A DNA stretch of 64,000 nucleotides, taken from the NCBI RefSeq assembly GCF_024435355.1, contig NZ_JAMJWG010000011.1:248001-312000 (forward strand), given 5' to 3'. Position numbers and translations under genes: made by a program. This DNA comes from Streptomyces odontomachi. GTDB taxonomy: Bacteria; Actinomycetota; Actinomycetes; Streptomycetales; Streptomycetaceae. The stretch's first letter is position 1; each line of letters begins with the position of its first letter. Shown in pieces: positions 33,394-42,730 of the stretch. The notes beneath the pieces were generated by a model. It was not told the origin of the DNA. It saw only the letters and a program-made list of their open reading frames with translations, and did not search any database.

Positions 33394-36354
33394 GTGAGCT
33401 CGCCCGTGCTGTGGGCCCGGCGTCCCTTCCTCGGCGGGGGAAGCGGCCGGTTCCCGCAGTGCGCTCTGGCCCTGGTCTGCGGCGGATACGCCATCGGCGC
33501 CACCCTCGGGTGGGGCTCGCGGTGGTTCGCCCTGGTGATGGGCGACTTCGGGCTGAGCGCCGCCGCGCTCGCCGCCTCGGTCTCCTGCCTGCTGTACGCA
33601 CGCGACCGACGCAGCGGCCTGCGGCCCGCCTGGCTGCTCTTCGCCGTCTCCTCGCTGATGACCTCGCTGGGCAACGGCGTGTGGGGCTGGTACGAGGTGG
33701 TCCTGGACCGCCCCGTGCCCAACCCGAGCTGCGCCGACCTGTTCTTCCTGTGCTTCGCGCCGTCCGCCATCGTCGGCCTGCTGGTGCTGGCCAAGCGACC
33801 CCAGTCCAAGGCCGGCTGGATCTGCCTCGGCCTGGACTCCTGGCTCATCGGCGGGTCGCTGCTGACGCTCTCCTGGAGCCTCGCACTGGCCCGCACGGCC
33901 CGTGTCGGGGGCCAGAGCGTGCAGCACGTCGCGCTCTCGCTGGCCTACCCCATGCTGGACATCGTCCTGATCAGCATGGTGCTCGTGCTGCACTTCCGCC
34001 GCACGTCCGTCAACCGCTCCGCGGTGAACACCGCCATCGGCGCCCTCGGACTGACCGTGCTGTCCGACGCGCTGTTCACCTCGCCGCTGCTGCACGCCAA
34101 CTACCACTCGGGGCACCTGCTGGACGCCGGCTGGTTCGCCGGCTCCCTGCTGCTCGCCTACGCGCCCTGGGCGGGCGGCATCCGCACCGGCCAGCCCCTC
34201 GGCCCGGCCTCGGAGACCCGCTATGTGCGCGGTCCGGCCCTCGCCGCCGGCTTCGCGCCGGCCACCGGCCGCACCGCCGGGGTCACCACGACCGCCGCCG
34301 CGCACGGCAGCCCGGCGAGCATCCCGCCCGGCACCTTCGCGAGCCATGAGCGCTATCCGGTCAGCCGCCCCAGCGTCGGCTCGCTCACCGCCCTCACGCC
34401 CTACCTGGCGGCCGCCGTCTGCACCCTCGGCATCCTGTCCACCGTCCTGGACGGCCGCAAGGTCGACCGCGTGGTGCTCTTCACCGCCTGCCTCGTCGTC
34501 CTCGTCCTGATCGTCCGCCAGGGCATCATGCTCCTGGACAACATGGCGCTCGCCCGGGAGCTGGCCGAGAAGGAGAACCACTTCCGCTCCCTGGTGCAGG
34601 GCTCCAGCGACGTCATCATGATCGCCGACCCGGACGGCGTGCTCCGCTACGTCAGCCCCGCCGCCGCCGGTGTCTACGGCCGCGACGCCGAGGAGCTCAT
34701 CGGCTCCGAGCTGTCCGCCCTCATCCACCCGGACGACCTGGGCAGCGTCCTGCACGAGATCCGCCGCTTCCTCGCCGCCAGCCCGCACCAGGAGCCCACC
34801 ACCCGCATCGAGTGCCGCTTCCGATCCGGCGGTCACCAGTGGCTCAACGTCGAGTCCACCGTCAACCGCCACGAGGGCGGCCTCATCCTGAACAGCCGCG
34901 ACGTCACCGAACGCGTCCGCCTCCAGGCCCAGTTGCAGCACAACGCCGAGCACGACCCGCTCACCGACCTGCCCAACCGCGTCCTGTTCACCCGCCGGGT
35001 CGGCCTCGCGCTCAGCGGGCGACGCGCCACCGACCGGGGCACCGCGGTGCTCTTCATCGACCTGGACGGCTTCAAGGGGATCAACGACACCATCGGTCAC
35101 CAGGCCGGCGACGAACTGCTCGTGCAGGCCGCCCGCCGGCTACGGGAGGCCGTGCGCCAGTCCGACACGCCGGCCCGCCTCGGCGGCGACGAGTTCGCCG
35201 CCCTCGTCCTCGGTGACGGCACCCCCGGCACCGCACGCGAGCAGCACATCTACGAGCTGGCCGACCGCCTGCGAGCCGCCCTTTCCCGTCCCTACACGGT
35301 CGACGGCCACACCGTGCGGGTCGGCGCCTCCATCGGCGCCGCCTTCGCCGAGCCCGGCCTGACCGCGGGCGAGCTGCTGCGCAACGCCGACCTCGCCATG
35401 TACCGCGCCAAGGCCGGCGGCAAGGGCCGCGTGGTGCTCTACGCCCCCCAGATGCGCGCCGAGGCGGTGCGCAAGGCGACGTTCACCTCCCCCCGGCCGC
35501 GCACCTGCCGCCACGACAGCGAGTTCACCCTGCTGCACGAGCCCGTGGTCTCCCTGACCAACGGCCGGATCGTGACGGTCGCCGCCCAGGCCCGGCGCCG
35601 CTCCCCGCAGGGCGCGCTGCTCGCACCCGCGGACTTCCTGCGCGCCGTCGACGACGCCGACCACACCGCAGACCTGGGCCGCTGGACCTTCGAGGCCGCC
35701 GTCGAGCAGGCCGTCGAGCGCAGCAGGACCGGGCACCCGGTGCCCGTCGTCGTCCGCACCGCCGCGCGCCGCCTCATGGACCGTTCCCTGCCGTCCGGCA
35801 CCATCGAGGCGCTGCTCACCCGGCACGGCCTGCCCTCCGGCTCTCTCATCATCGAGCTGGCCGGCAGCGACCCCCACGTCCCGCTGGACGATCTCGAACG
35901 CCGCCTCGCCGCACTGCGGCGGCACGGCGTCCGGATCGCCCTGGACGGCTTCGGCAGCGGATACGCGGCCTTCAACAGCCTGCGCAGGCTCCCCGTCGAC
36001 TGGCTCAAACTCGATCGCGCCCTCATCGAAGGCGTCGTCGACTCCGCCCGGCTGCACAAGATCACCAGCGGGCTGCTGCGGATCGCGTCCGACCTCGGCC
36101 TGTGCTCCGTGGCGGACGGCGTCGACCGCCCCGAGCAGGTGGCCGCCCTCCAGGCCATGGGGTGCACCTACGGCCAGGGGCTGGCCTTCTCCGGGCCCCT
36201 GGACGAGTACCGGCTGCGGCGGGCGCTGGCCGTGGGGCGGTTCCCGGTGCCGCGCGTTCCCGTGGAGGCGGTCCTCACCGGCGGTGCAGCGGGGGTGTAC
36301 TCCGGACAGGCCGCCACTCGCTCACATAGTGAGACGCCCGTCCCACCTCCTTGA
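33394..36354 (+). CDS. Membrane PAS-GGDEF protein with degenerate EAL domain (diguanylate cyclase)
   Basis: About 986 residues from the GTG at 33394, which has GGAG seven bases upstream. An ATG at 33199 adds a 65-residue Arg/Pro-rich leader without a clear ribosome site. Order: multiple membrane helices (about 20-360), a PAS domain (about 395-510, FRSLVQGSSDVIMIADPDGV), GGDEF with an intact RLGGDEF motif (about 597), then an EAL-like domain (about 710-950). In that last domain the EAL signature is AQARRR, LDDFG is LDGFG and the ITE strand is ELAGSD, so metal ligands are missing and phosphodiesterase activity is unlikely. It probably makes c-di-GMP. The genomic place corresponds, from memory, to S. 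coelicolor SCO5511. Its 3' end carries the ilvB control region. Confidence 0.9.
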   Translation: MSSPVLWARRPFLGGGSGRFPQCALALVCGGYAIGATLGWGSRWFALVMGDFGLSAAALAASVSCLLYARDRRSGLRPAWLLFAVSSLMTSLGNGVWGWYEVVLDRPVPNPSCADLFFLCFAPSAIVGLLVLAKRPQSKAGWICLGLDSWLIGGSLLTLSWSLALARTARVGGQSVQHVALSLAYPMLDIVLISMVLVLHFRRTSVNRSAVNTAIGALGLTVLSDALFTSPLLHANYHSGHLLDAGWFAGSLLLAYAPWAGGIRTGQPLGPASETRYVRGPALAAGFAPATGRTAGVTTTAAAHGSPASIPPGTFASHERYPVSRPSVGSLTALTPYLAAAVCTLGILSTVLDGRKVDRVVLFTACLVVLVLIVRQGIMLLDNMALARELAEKENHFRSLVQGSSDVIMIADPDGVLRYVSPAAAGVYGRDAEELIGSELSALIHPDDLGSVLHEIRRFLAASPHQEPTTRIECRFRSGGHQWLNVESTVNRHEGGLILNSRDVTERVRLQAQLQHNAEHDPLTDLPNRVLFTRRVGLALSGRRATDRGTAVLFIDLDGFKGINDTIGHQAGDELLVQAARRLREAVRQSDTPARLGGDEFAALVLGDGTPGTAREQHIYELADRLRAALSRPYTVDGHTVRVGASIGAAFAEPGLTAGELLRNADLAMYRAKAGGKGRVVLYAPQMRAEAVRKATFTSPRPRTCRHDSEFTLLHEPVVSLTNGRIVTVAAQARRRSPQGALLAPADFLRAVDDADHTADLGRWTFEAAVEQAVERSRTGHPVPVVVRTAARRLMDRSLPSGTIEALLTRHGLPSGSLIIELAGSDPHVPLDDLERRLAALRRHGVRIALDGFGSGYAAFNSLRRLPVDWLKLDRALIEGVVDSARLHKITSGLLRIASDLGLCSVADGVDRPEQVAALQAMGCTYGQGLAFSGPLDEYRLRRALAVGRFPVPRVPVEAVLTGGAAGVYSGQAATRSHSETPVPPP
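36321..36333. promoter_or_regulatory. Inverted repeat in the ilvB upstream region
   Basis: CTCAC-ATA-GTGAG lies inside the last codons of the preceding gene and 55 bp before the ilvB leader peptide. It is a candidate operator. An IclR-type branched-chain amino acid regulator such as NdgR/AreB is a possible ligand but this is a guess. Confidence 0.35.
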
Positions 36355-36387
36355 CAGCCAGAGCGCGGCGGGGAGAAGGTCAGAGCC

Positions 36388-36429
36388 ATGCGCACCCGAA
36401 TTCTCGTACTTGGCCAGCGCGTCGGCTGA
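36388..36429 (+). CDS. ilvB leader peptide (13 aa)
   Basis: A short open frame, MRTRILVLGQRVG, with GGGGAGAAGG upstream. The run Ile-Leu-Val-Leu followed by Val matches the branched-chain amino acid products of the downstream operon. This is the classical leader peptide described for actinobacterial ilvB attenuation. A ribosome stalled on these codons would free the segment 36430-36449 and prevent the downstream terminator from forming. Confidence 0.88.
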   Translation: MRTRILVLGQRVG

Positions 36430-36501
36430 GCCGGGCCCATCAACCCGGCGACCACATCCGGCGCGCTCCCCTCGCTTGCCTCACGGCCGCGAGGGTTTTT
36501 T
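36430..36501 (+). promoter_or_regulatory. ilvB transcription attenuator (antiterminator region plus terminator)
   Basis: Immediately after the leader stop codon comes the hairpin GCCGGG/CCCGGC (36430-36449). The intrinsic terminator follows: stem CCCTCGC (36469-36475) with GCGAGGG (36489-36495) and a run of six T (36496-36501), unusual in this GC-rich genome. About 130 nt of untranslated leader then precede ilvB. Confidence 0.85.
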
Positions 36502-36630
36502 GTTGCACCAGTGCCCTCGCGGGAGTGGCACGGCGCACCTGCCGCCCCCCTGGCACCCCGTCCCCCGTATCCGTAACCCAGCTTCGCACCCCCAACCACG
36601 CACCAACCCTCGCATCGAGAAGAGACGCCG

Positions 36631-38505
36631 ATGACCGAGCAGGCCTCCGGGGCCCACCATCCGCAGCCGCGGCCCCGATCCACAGGGCAGCCCTCCACCC
36701 CCCTCGTCGAGCACGTCACGGGCGCGCAGTCGCTCATTCGCTCGCTTGAGGAGGTCGGCGCGGAGACGGTATTCGGAATCCCCGGCGGTGCGATCCTTCC
36801 GGCGTACGACCCGCTGGTCGACTCCTCGCGGGTCCGCCACATCCTGGTCCGTCACGAGCAGGGCGCGGGGCATGCGGCCACCGGTTACGCGCAGGCCACC
36901 GGCAAGGTCGGGGTCTGCATGGCCACCTCGGGTCCCGGCGCCACCAACCTGGTCACCCCGCTCGCCGACGCCCACATGGACTCCGTCCCGATGGTCGCGA
37001 TCACCGGCCAGGTGGCCAGCAAGCTGATCGGGACCGACGGCTTCCAGGAGGCCGACATCGTCGGTATCTCCATGCCGATCACCAAGCACAACTTCCTGGT
37101 AAAGAACGCCGAGGACATCCCCCGGACGATCGCCGAGGCGTTCCACATCGCCTCCACCGGCCGCCCGGGACCGGTGCTGGTCGACATCGCCAAGGACGCC
37201 CTCCAGGCGCAGACCACGTTCAGCTGGCCGCCCGTCATGGACCTGCCCGGCTACCGTCCGGTGACCAAGCCGCACGCCAAGCAGATCCGTGAGGCGGCCC
37301 GGCTGATCACGCAGGCCAAGCGGCCCGTGCTGTACGTGGGCGGCGGTGTGCTCAAGGCGCGCGCCACGGCGGAGCTGAAGGTGCTGGCCGAGCTCACCGG
37401 CGCCCCGGTGACCACCACCCTGATGGGTCTCGGCGCCTTCCCCGACAGCCACCCGCAGCACGTGGGCATGCCCGGTATGCACGGCGCGGTCACCGCGGTG
37501 GCCGCCCTCCAGAAGGCCGACCTGATCGTCGCGCTGGGCGCCCGCTTCGACGACCGGGTCACCGGCCAGCTGGACAGCTTCGCGCCGCACGCCAAGATCG
37601 TGCACGCGGACGTCGACCCGGCCGAGATCGGCAAGAACCGCGCCGCTGACGTCCCGATCGTCGGTGACGCCCGCGAGGTCATCGCTGACCTGGTGCAGGC
37701 GGTCCAGCGCGAGCACAGCGAGGGTCACGAGGGCGAGGCCGCCGGCAGCCGCTACGCCGGATGGTGGCGCGATCTGAACCGCTGGCGGGAGACCTACCCG
37801 CTCGGCTACGACCAGCCGGAGGACGGCAGCCTGGCCCCGCAGCAGGTCATCGAGCGGATCGGGCAGCTGGCACCGGAGGGCACGATCTTCGCGGCCGGAG
37901 TCGGCCAGCACCAGATGTGGGCGGCCCACTTCATCGGCTACGACCAGCCGGCGACCTGGCTGAACTCCGGCGGTGCCGGGACGATGGGTTACGCGGTGCC
38001 GGCCGCGATGGGCGCCCAGGCCGGCTGCCCGGACCGCACGGTCTGGGCGATCGACGGCGACGGCTGCTTCCAGATGACCAACCAGGAGCTCACCACCTGC
38101 GCCCTGAACAACATCCCCATCAAGGTCGCCATCATCAACAACGGCGCCCTCGGGATGGTCCGCCAGTGGCAGACGCTCTTCTACAACCAGCGCTACTCGC
38201 ACACCACCCTGCACACCGGCGCGGGTGGCGCGACGGACAGCCGGGAGGCCAAGGGCACCCGGATCCCCGACTTCGTCAAGCTGTCGGAGGCGATGGGCTG
38301 TGTCGCGCTGCGCTGTGAGTCCCCGGACGAGCTGGACAAGGTCATCCAGGAGGCCAACGCGATCAACGACCGCCCGGTCGTGATCGACTTCATCGTCCAC
38401 GAGGATGCGATGGTGTGGCCGATGGTCGCAGCCGGCACCTCGAACGACGAGATCATGGCCGCCCGGGACGTCCGCCCCAACTTCGGCGACAACGAAGACG
38501 ACTGA
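36631..38505 (+). CDS. ilvB: Acetolactate synthase large (catalytic) subunit
   Basis: A 624-residue ThDP enzyme condensing two pyruvates to acetolactate (valine, leucine) or pyruvate with 2-oxobutyrate (isoleucine). The catalytic Glu lies in VRHEQGAGHAA. The ThDP-magnesium motif runs from GDGCFQM to the NN of INNGALGM. The N-terminus has about 35 extra residues (Ser/Pro/Gln-rich), common in actinobacteria, before the conserved TGAQSLIRSLEE. It is the first gene of ilvB-ilvN-ilvC and is governed by the leader-peptide attenuator upstream. Confidence 0.97.
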   Translation: MTEQASGAHHPQPRPRSTGQPSTPLVEHVTGAQSLIRSLEEVGAETVFGIPGGAILPAYDPLVDSSRVRHILVRHEQGAGHAATGYAQATGKVGVCMATSGPGATNLVTPLADAHMDSVPMVAITGQVASKLIGTDGFQEADIVGISMPITKHNFLVKNAEDIPRTIAEAFHIASTGRPGPVLVDIAKDALQAQTTFSWPPVMDLPGYRPVTKPHAKQIREAARLITQAKRPVLYVGGGVLKARATAELKVLAELTGAPVTTTLMGLGAFPDSHPQHVGMPGMHGAVTAVAALQKADLIVALGARFDDRVTGQLDSFAPHAKIVHADVDPAEIGKNRAADVPIVGDAREVIADLVQAVQREHSEGHEGEAAGSRYAGWWRDLNRWRETYPLGYDQPEDGSLAPQQVIERIGQLAPEGTIFAAGVGQHQMWAAHFIGYDQPATWLNSGGAGTMGYAVPAAMGAQAGCPDRTVWAIDGDGCFQMTNQELTTCALNNIPIKVAIINNGALGMVRQWQTLFYNQRYSHTTLHTGAGGATDSREAKGTRIPDFVKLSEAMGCVALRCESPDELDKVIQEANAINDRPVVIDFIVHEDAMVWPMVAAGTSNDEIMAARDVRPNFGDNEDD

Positions 38506-38525
38506 GCGAGAGAGACGAAGGAACC

Positions 38526-39050
38526 ATGTCCAAGCACACGCTCTCCGTCCTGGTCGAGAACACCCCCGGCATCCTCGCCCGGATCGCCGCCATGTTCTCC
38601 CGCCGCGGCTTCAACATCGACTCGCTCGCGGTCGGTACCACCGAGCACCCCGACATCTCCCGCATCACCATTGTGGTCACCGTCGAGGACCTGCCGCTCG
38701 AACAGGTCACGAAGCAGCTCAACAAGCTGGTCAACGTCCTGAAGATCGTCGAACTGGAGCCGGGCGGCGCCGTACAGCGCGAACTCGTCCTGGTGAAGGT
38801 CCGCGCCGACAACGAGACGCGCTCCCAGATCGTGGAGATCGTCCAACTCTTCCGTGCCAAGACGGTGGACGTCTCCCCGGAGGCCGTCACCATCGAGGCC
38901 ACCGGCTCCAGCGACAAGCTGGAGGCGATGCTGAAGATGCTGGAGCCCTTCGGTATCAAGGAGCTCGTCCAGTCCGGCACCATCGCCATCGGGCGCGGCG
39001 CCCGTTCCATCACGGACCGCAGCCTGCGGGCCCTGGACCGCAGCGCCTGA
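38526..39050 (+). CDS. ilvN: Acetolactate synthase small (regulatory) subunit
   Basis: A 174-residue regulatory subunit carrying an N-terminal ACT domain (HTLSVLVENTPGILARIAAMFSRRGFNIDSL) that binds valine for feedback inhibition, and a C-terminal ALS_ss_C domain. The ATG at 38526 has GAAGGA upstream, 20 bp after ilvB. It stabilises and activates IlvB. Often called ilvH in other annotations. The 265 bp before ilvC suggest an additional promoter or leader there. Confidence 0.97.
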   Translation: MSKHTLSVLVENTPGILARIAAMFSRRGFNIDSLAVGTTEHPDISRITIVVTVEDLPLEQVTKQLNKLVNVLKIVELEPGGAVQRELVLVKVRADNETRSQIVEIVQLFRAKTVDVSPEAVTIEATGSSDKLEAMLKMLEPFGIKELVQSGTIAIGRGARSITDRSLRALDRSA

Positions 39051-39315
39051 CCTGCGGCCGGCGGCGTCCCACCCGGACCCGCCGGCCGGCTGCTGCGTAC
39101 GGGTCGACGACGCCCCGGCGCGCACACCCCCTCCCCCTCCCGCCCTACGGTGGGACGCAACACGAGCCATACCGGCGTGCTGCAATTTCCCGGGGGATGC
39201 GGCAGTACACAGTCGCTCCGCGACGGGCCGGACCCCCCACCCAGAAAAACAGACGACGCGGTGTAACCAGCACGGACATCGCGTGGCAAACCTGAGTAAT
39301 TCAAGGAGACACCCA

Positions 39316-40314
39316 GTGGCCGAGCTGTTCTACGACGACGACGCCGACCTGTCCATCATCCAGGGCCGCAAGGTCGCGGTCATCGGCTACGGAAGCCAGG
39401 GTCACGCGCACGCGCTGTCGCTGCGCGACTCGGGCGTCGACGTCCGCGTCGGCCTGCACGAGGGTTCGAAGTCCAAGGCGAAGGCCGAGGAGCAGGGCCT
39501 GCGCGTGGTCACCCCGGCCGAGGCCGCCGCCGAAGCCGACGTGATCATGATCCTGGTGCCGGACCCGATCCAGGGCCGCGTCTACGAGGAGTCCATCGCC
39601 GGCAACCTCAAGGACGGCGACGCCCTGTTCTTCGGACACGGCCTGAACATCCGCTACGGCTTCATCAAGCCGCCGGCCAGCGTCGACGTCTGCATGGTCG
39701 CCCCGAAGGGCCCGGGTCACCTGGTGCGCCGGCAGTACGAGGAGGGTCGCGGCGTGCCCTGCATCGCGGCCGTCGAGCAGGACGCCACCGGGGGCGCGTT
39801 CGCGCTGTCGCTGTCGTACGCCAAGGGCATCGGCGGCACCCGCGCCGGTGTCATCAAGACCACCTTCACCGAGGAGACGGAGACCGACCTCTTCGGTGAG
39901 CAGACGGTGCTGTGCGGTGGCGCGTCGGCGCTGGTGAAGGCCGGCTTCGAGACGCTGGTCGAGGCCGGCTACCAGCCGGAGATCGCGTACTTCGAGTGCC
40001 TGCACGAGCTGAAGCTGATCGTCGACCTCATGTACGAGGGCGGCCTGGAGAAGATGCGCTGGTCGATCTCCGAGACCGCCGAGTGGGGCGACTACGTCTC
40101 CGGCCCGCGGATCATCAACGACGGCACCAAGGCCGAGATGAAGAAGATCCTCGCCGAGATCCAGGACGGCTCCTTCGCGCAGAACTGGATGAAGGAGTAC
40201 GAGGCCGGCCTGCCGAAGTACAACGAGTACAAGAAGGCCGACCAGGAGCACCTCCTGGAGACCACCGGCAAGAAGCTGCGCAAGCTGATGAGCTGGGTCG
40301 ACGAAGAGAACTGA
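39316..40314 (+). CDS. ilvC: Ketol-acid reductoisomerase (class I)
   Basis: A 332-residue NADPH-dependent enzyme that isomerises and reduces acetolactate or acetohydroxybutyrate. The nucleotide motif VIGYGSQGHAHALSLRDSG, the GPGHLVRR loop and the metal-binding ECLHELKLIVDLMYEGG segment identify a short class I enzyme. The GTG at 39316 has AAGGAGA upstream. It ends the ilvBNC operon, and a strong hairpin follows. In the 39051-39315 spacer I see no second T-run terminator and no clear leader peptide. Confidence 0.98.
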   Translation: MAELFYDDDADLSIIQGRKVAVIGYGSQGHAHALSLRDSGVDVRVGLHEGSKSKAKAEEQGLRVVTPAEAAAEADVIMILVPDPIQGRVYEESIAGNLKDGDALFFGHGLNIRYGFIKPPASVDVCMVAPKGPGHLVRRQYEEGRGVPCIAAVEQDATGGAFALSLSYAKGIGGTRAGVIKTTFTEETETDLFGEQTVLCGGASALVKAGFETLVEAGYQPEIAYFECLHELKLIVDLMYEGGLEKMRWSISETAEWGDYVSGPRIINDGTKAEMKKILAEIQDGSFAQNWMKEYEAGLPKYNEYKKADQEHLLETTGKKLRKLMSWVDEEN

Positions 40315-40322
40315 CGGCGTGC

Positions 40323-40358
40323 GCCGCGGGGCCGCTCCTACGGGGGCGGCCCCGCGGC
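40323..40358 (+). terminator. Terminator hairpin after ilvC
   Basis: A perfect 13-bp stem GCCGCGGGGCCGC / GCGGCCCCGCGGC (40323-40335 and 40346-40358) with a 10-nt loop begins 9 bp after the ilvC stop. Confidence 0.75.
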
Positions 40359-40660
40359 CGTAAGGCCGGATGCCACCGCGCCCGGCCCGCCCGCACGACC
40401 GGATCCCGTCGGCGAAACCGTCCCCACACGGACGGGCCGGCGCCGCCCGGCCCCGCCGGGTACCCGCCGGATGACCGCCCGCCGTGCCCCTCACATCCCC
40501 CGGATCCCTCGGATCCAGCGGATCCGCCGGGCCCGGCGAGGACCCGTCAGGCCGCGTTTGCGCTGCTGGTCAGGGTGCTGTCGTCCGGCTCGTCCGGGTG
40601 CACAGCCGTCCGCCCGTCCTGCCACGGACGGGTGATCCTTTCGCCGCGCCGGCAAAAATC

Positions 40661-40698
40661 CGCACTTCGAATTGTGCGGCCCGCACCGCCACTACACT
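40661..40698 (+). promoter_or_regulatory. Possible serA promoter region
   Basis: TACACT (40693-40698) is a good -10. AATTGT (40671-40676), 16 bp upstream, is a weak -35. It overlaps the inverted repeat CGCAC-N8-GTGCG (40661-40678). The longer gap 40359-40660 has a run of three closely spaced GGATCC hexamers near 40500-40530 and no gene that I can support. Confidence 0.35.
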
Positions 40699-40850
40699 TG
40701 GCTGAACATACGCGTCAGGCCCACAGCGTCGTGCGTCTTCCACGCGGCTAGCACTTCTCCACCGCATGCGGCCGTCGGGACGGGCGGCCCGTTCCCTGCT
40801 CCTGCACGAGGAGCATGGGCAGGGACCCACCAGGGACTTGTGAGGCATAC

Positions 40851-42452
40851 GTGAGCACTGAGTCGCAGAAACCCGTTGTACTCATCGCCGAAGAGCTGTC
40901 GCCGGCCACCGTTGACGCGCTGGGGCCCGACTTCGAGATCCGGCACTGCAACGGTGCAGACCGCGCCGAACTCCTCGACGCCATCGCGGGCGTCGACGCC
41001 ATCCTCATCCGCTCGGCGACGAAGGTGGACGCCGAAGCGGTGGGCGCTGCGCGCCGGCTGAAGGTCGTCGCCCGCGCCGGCGTCGGCCTCGACAACGTCG
41101 ACGTGGCCGCCGCCACCAAGGCCGGCGTCATGGTCGTCAACGCCCCGACGTCCAACATCGTCACCGCCGCCGAGCTGGCCTGCGGCCTGATCATCTCCTC
41201 GGCCCGCAACATCCCGCAGGCCAACGCCGCGCTGAAGAACGGCGAGTGGAAGCGCTCGAAGTACACCGGTGTCGAGCTGGCGGAGAAGACCCTCGGCGTC
41301 GTCGGCCTCGGCCGGATCGGCGCGCTGGTCGCCCAGCGGATGGCCGCCTTCGGCATGAAGATCGTCGCCTTCGACCCCTATGTGCAGCCCGCGCGTGCCG
41401 CCCAGATGGGCGTGAAGGTGCTCTCCCTGGACGAGCTGCTCCAGGTCTCCGACTTCATCACCGTCCACCTCCCCAAGACCCCCGAGACCCTGGGCCTCAT
41501 CGACGACGAGGCGCTGCACAAGGTCAAGCCGTCCGTCCGGATCGTCAACGCGGCCCGGGGCGGCATCGTCGACGAGGAGGCGCTGCACTCGGCGCTCAAG
41601 GAGGGCCGGGTCGCGGGCGCGGGCCTCGACGTGTACAGCAAGGAGCCGTGCACCGACTCCCCGCTGTTCCAGTTCGACCAGGTGGTCGCCACCCCGCACC
41701 TCGGCGCCTCCACCGACGAGGCCCAGGAGAAGGCCGGCATCGCGGTCGCCAAGTCCGTACGGCTGGCCCTCGCGGGCGAGCTGGTGCCCGACGCGGTGAA
41801 CGTCCAGGGCGGGGTCATCGCCGAGGACGTGCGCCCCGCGCTGCCGCTCGCCGAGAAGCTCGGCCGTATCTTCACCGCCCTCGCCGGCGAGGTGGCCGCC
41901 CGGCTCGATGTCGAGGTGTACGGCGAGATCACCCAGCACGACGTCAAGGTGCTGGAGCTCTCCGCCCTCAAGGGTGTCTTCGAGGACGTCGTCGACGAGA
42001 CCGTCTCCTACGTCAACGCCCCGCTGTTCGCCCAGGAGCGTGGTGTCGAGGTACGGCTCACCACCAGCAGCGAGTCCCCCGAGCACCGCAACGTGATCAC
42101 CGTCCGGGGCACCCTCACGGGAGGCGAGGAGGTCGCCATCTCCGGCACCCTCAGCGGCCCCAAGCACCACCAGAAGATCGTCGCCATCGGTGACTACACC
42201 GTCGACCTCGCCCTCGCCGATCACATGATCGTGCTGCGGTACGAGGACCGGCCGGGTGTCGTCGGCGCGGTCGGACGGGTGCTCGGCGAGGCCGGCATCA
42301 ACATCGCCGGCATGCAGGTGTCCCGCTCCACGGCCGGCGGCGAGGCCCTCGCGGTCCTCACGGTCGACGGCACGGTGCCGGCACCGGTGCTCGCGGAGGT
42401 CGCGGCGGAAATCGGCACCGCCTCCGCTCGGTCGGTCGACCTCACGGAGTAG
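40851..42452 (+). CDS. serA: D-3-phosphoglycerate dehydrogenase
   Basis: A 533-residue enzyme of the long type: substrate- and nucleotide-binding domains, an intervening domain (about 320-450) and a C-terminal ACT domain (HMIVLRYEDRPGVVGAVGRVLGEAGINIAGMQ) for serine feedback. The Rossmann motif GLGRIGALVA, catalytic Arg (AARGGIVDEEAL) and His (PHLGASTDEAQ) are present. The GTG at 40851 gives the usual VSTESQKPVVL start. An ATG 12 codons upstream is less likely. It performs the first step of serine synthesis. Confidence 0.96.
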   Translation: MSTESQKPVVLIAEELSPATVDALGPDFEIRHCNGADRAELLDAIAGVDAILIRSATKVDAEAVGAARRLKVVARAGVGLDNVDVAAATKAGVMVVNAPTSNIVTAAELACGLIISSARNIPQANAALKNGEWKRSKYTGVELAEKTLGVVGLGRIGALVAQRMAAFGMKIVAFDPYVQPARAAQMGVKVLSLDELLQVSDFITVHLPKTPETLGLIDDEALHKVKPSVRIVNAARGGIVDEEALHSALKEGRVAGAGLDVYSKEPCTDSPLFQFDQVVATPHLGASTDEAQEKAGIAVAKSVRLALAGELVPDAVNVQGGVIAEDVRPALPLAEKLGRIFTALAGEVAARLDVEVYGEITQHDVKVLELSALKGVFEDVVDETVSYVNAPLFAQERGVEVRLTTSSESPEHRNVITVRGTLTGGEEVAISGTLSGPKHHQKIVAIGDYTVDLALADHMIVLRYEDRPGVVGAVGRVLGEAGINIAGMQVSRSTAGGEALAVLTVDGTVPAPVLAEVAAEIGTASARSVDLTE

Positions 42453-42572
42453 TCCTTGTCCGGCCCGGCCTGGGCCGGTGCCTGTTGGGGGTGCCCTCCC
42501 AGGGGTGCCCCCTGGGCCGTTCACCGTCCGGGTGGGGTGGTTGGTGTTGTGCCCGGAGCGCCGGTCGGTGGA

Positions 42573-42658
42573 TGGTTGCTCGCGCAGTTCCTCGCGCCCC
42601 TTGGTGGGCGCGTAGCGCCCGCTGACAAGGGGCGCGGGGAACTGCGCGACCAGCCACG
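42573..42658. repeat. REP-like palindromic unit, copy 2 (complete)
   Basis: The left arm TGGTTGCTCGCGCAGTTC (42573 onward) is mirrored by GAACTGCGCGACCAGCCA (to 42656), with GCGCCCCTTG/CAAGGGGCGC inside. It follows the serA stop by 120 bp and may act as a transcript-end hairpin. Sequence after it (GACGAGACCGTC, then GTCCGGACCACCGG) is shared with the 53.2 and 63.6 kb copies. Confidence 0.75.
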
Positions 42659-42730
42659 ACGAGACCGTCAGGTCGTCACCGACCTGAAGAGGGCAGCTTC
42701 TGCCGGTCCGGACCACCGGGCTAGCGGGGG

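Noticed and set aside
36351..36356. TTGACA as ilvB -35 element
   Set aside because: No acceptable -10 is found 16-19 bp downstream, and the leader ATG is too near. It overlaps the upstream stop codon by chance.
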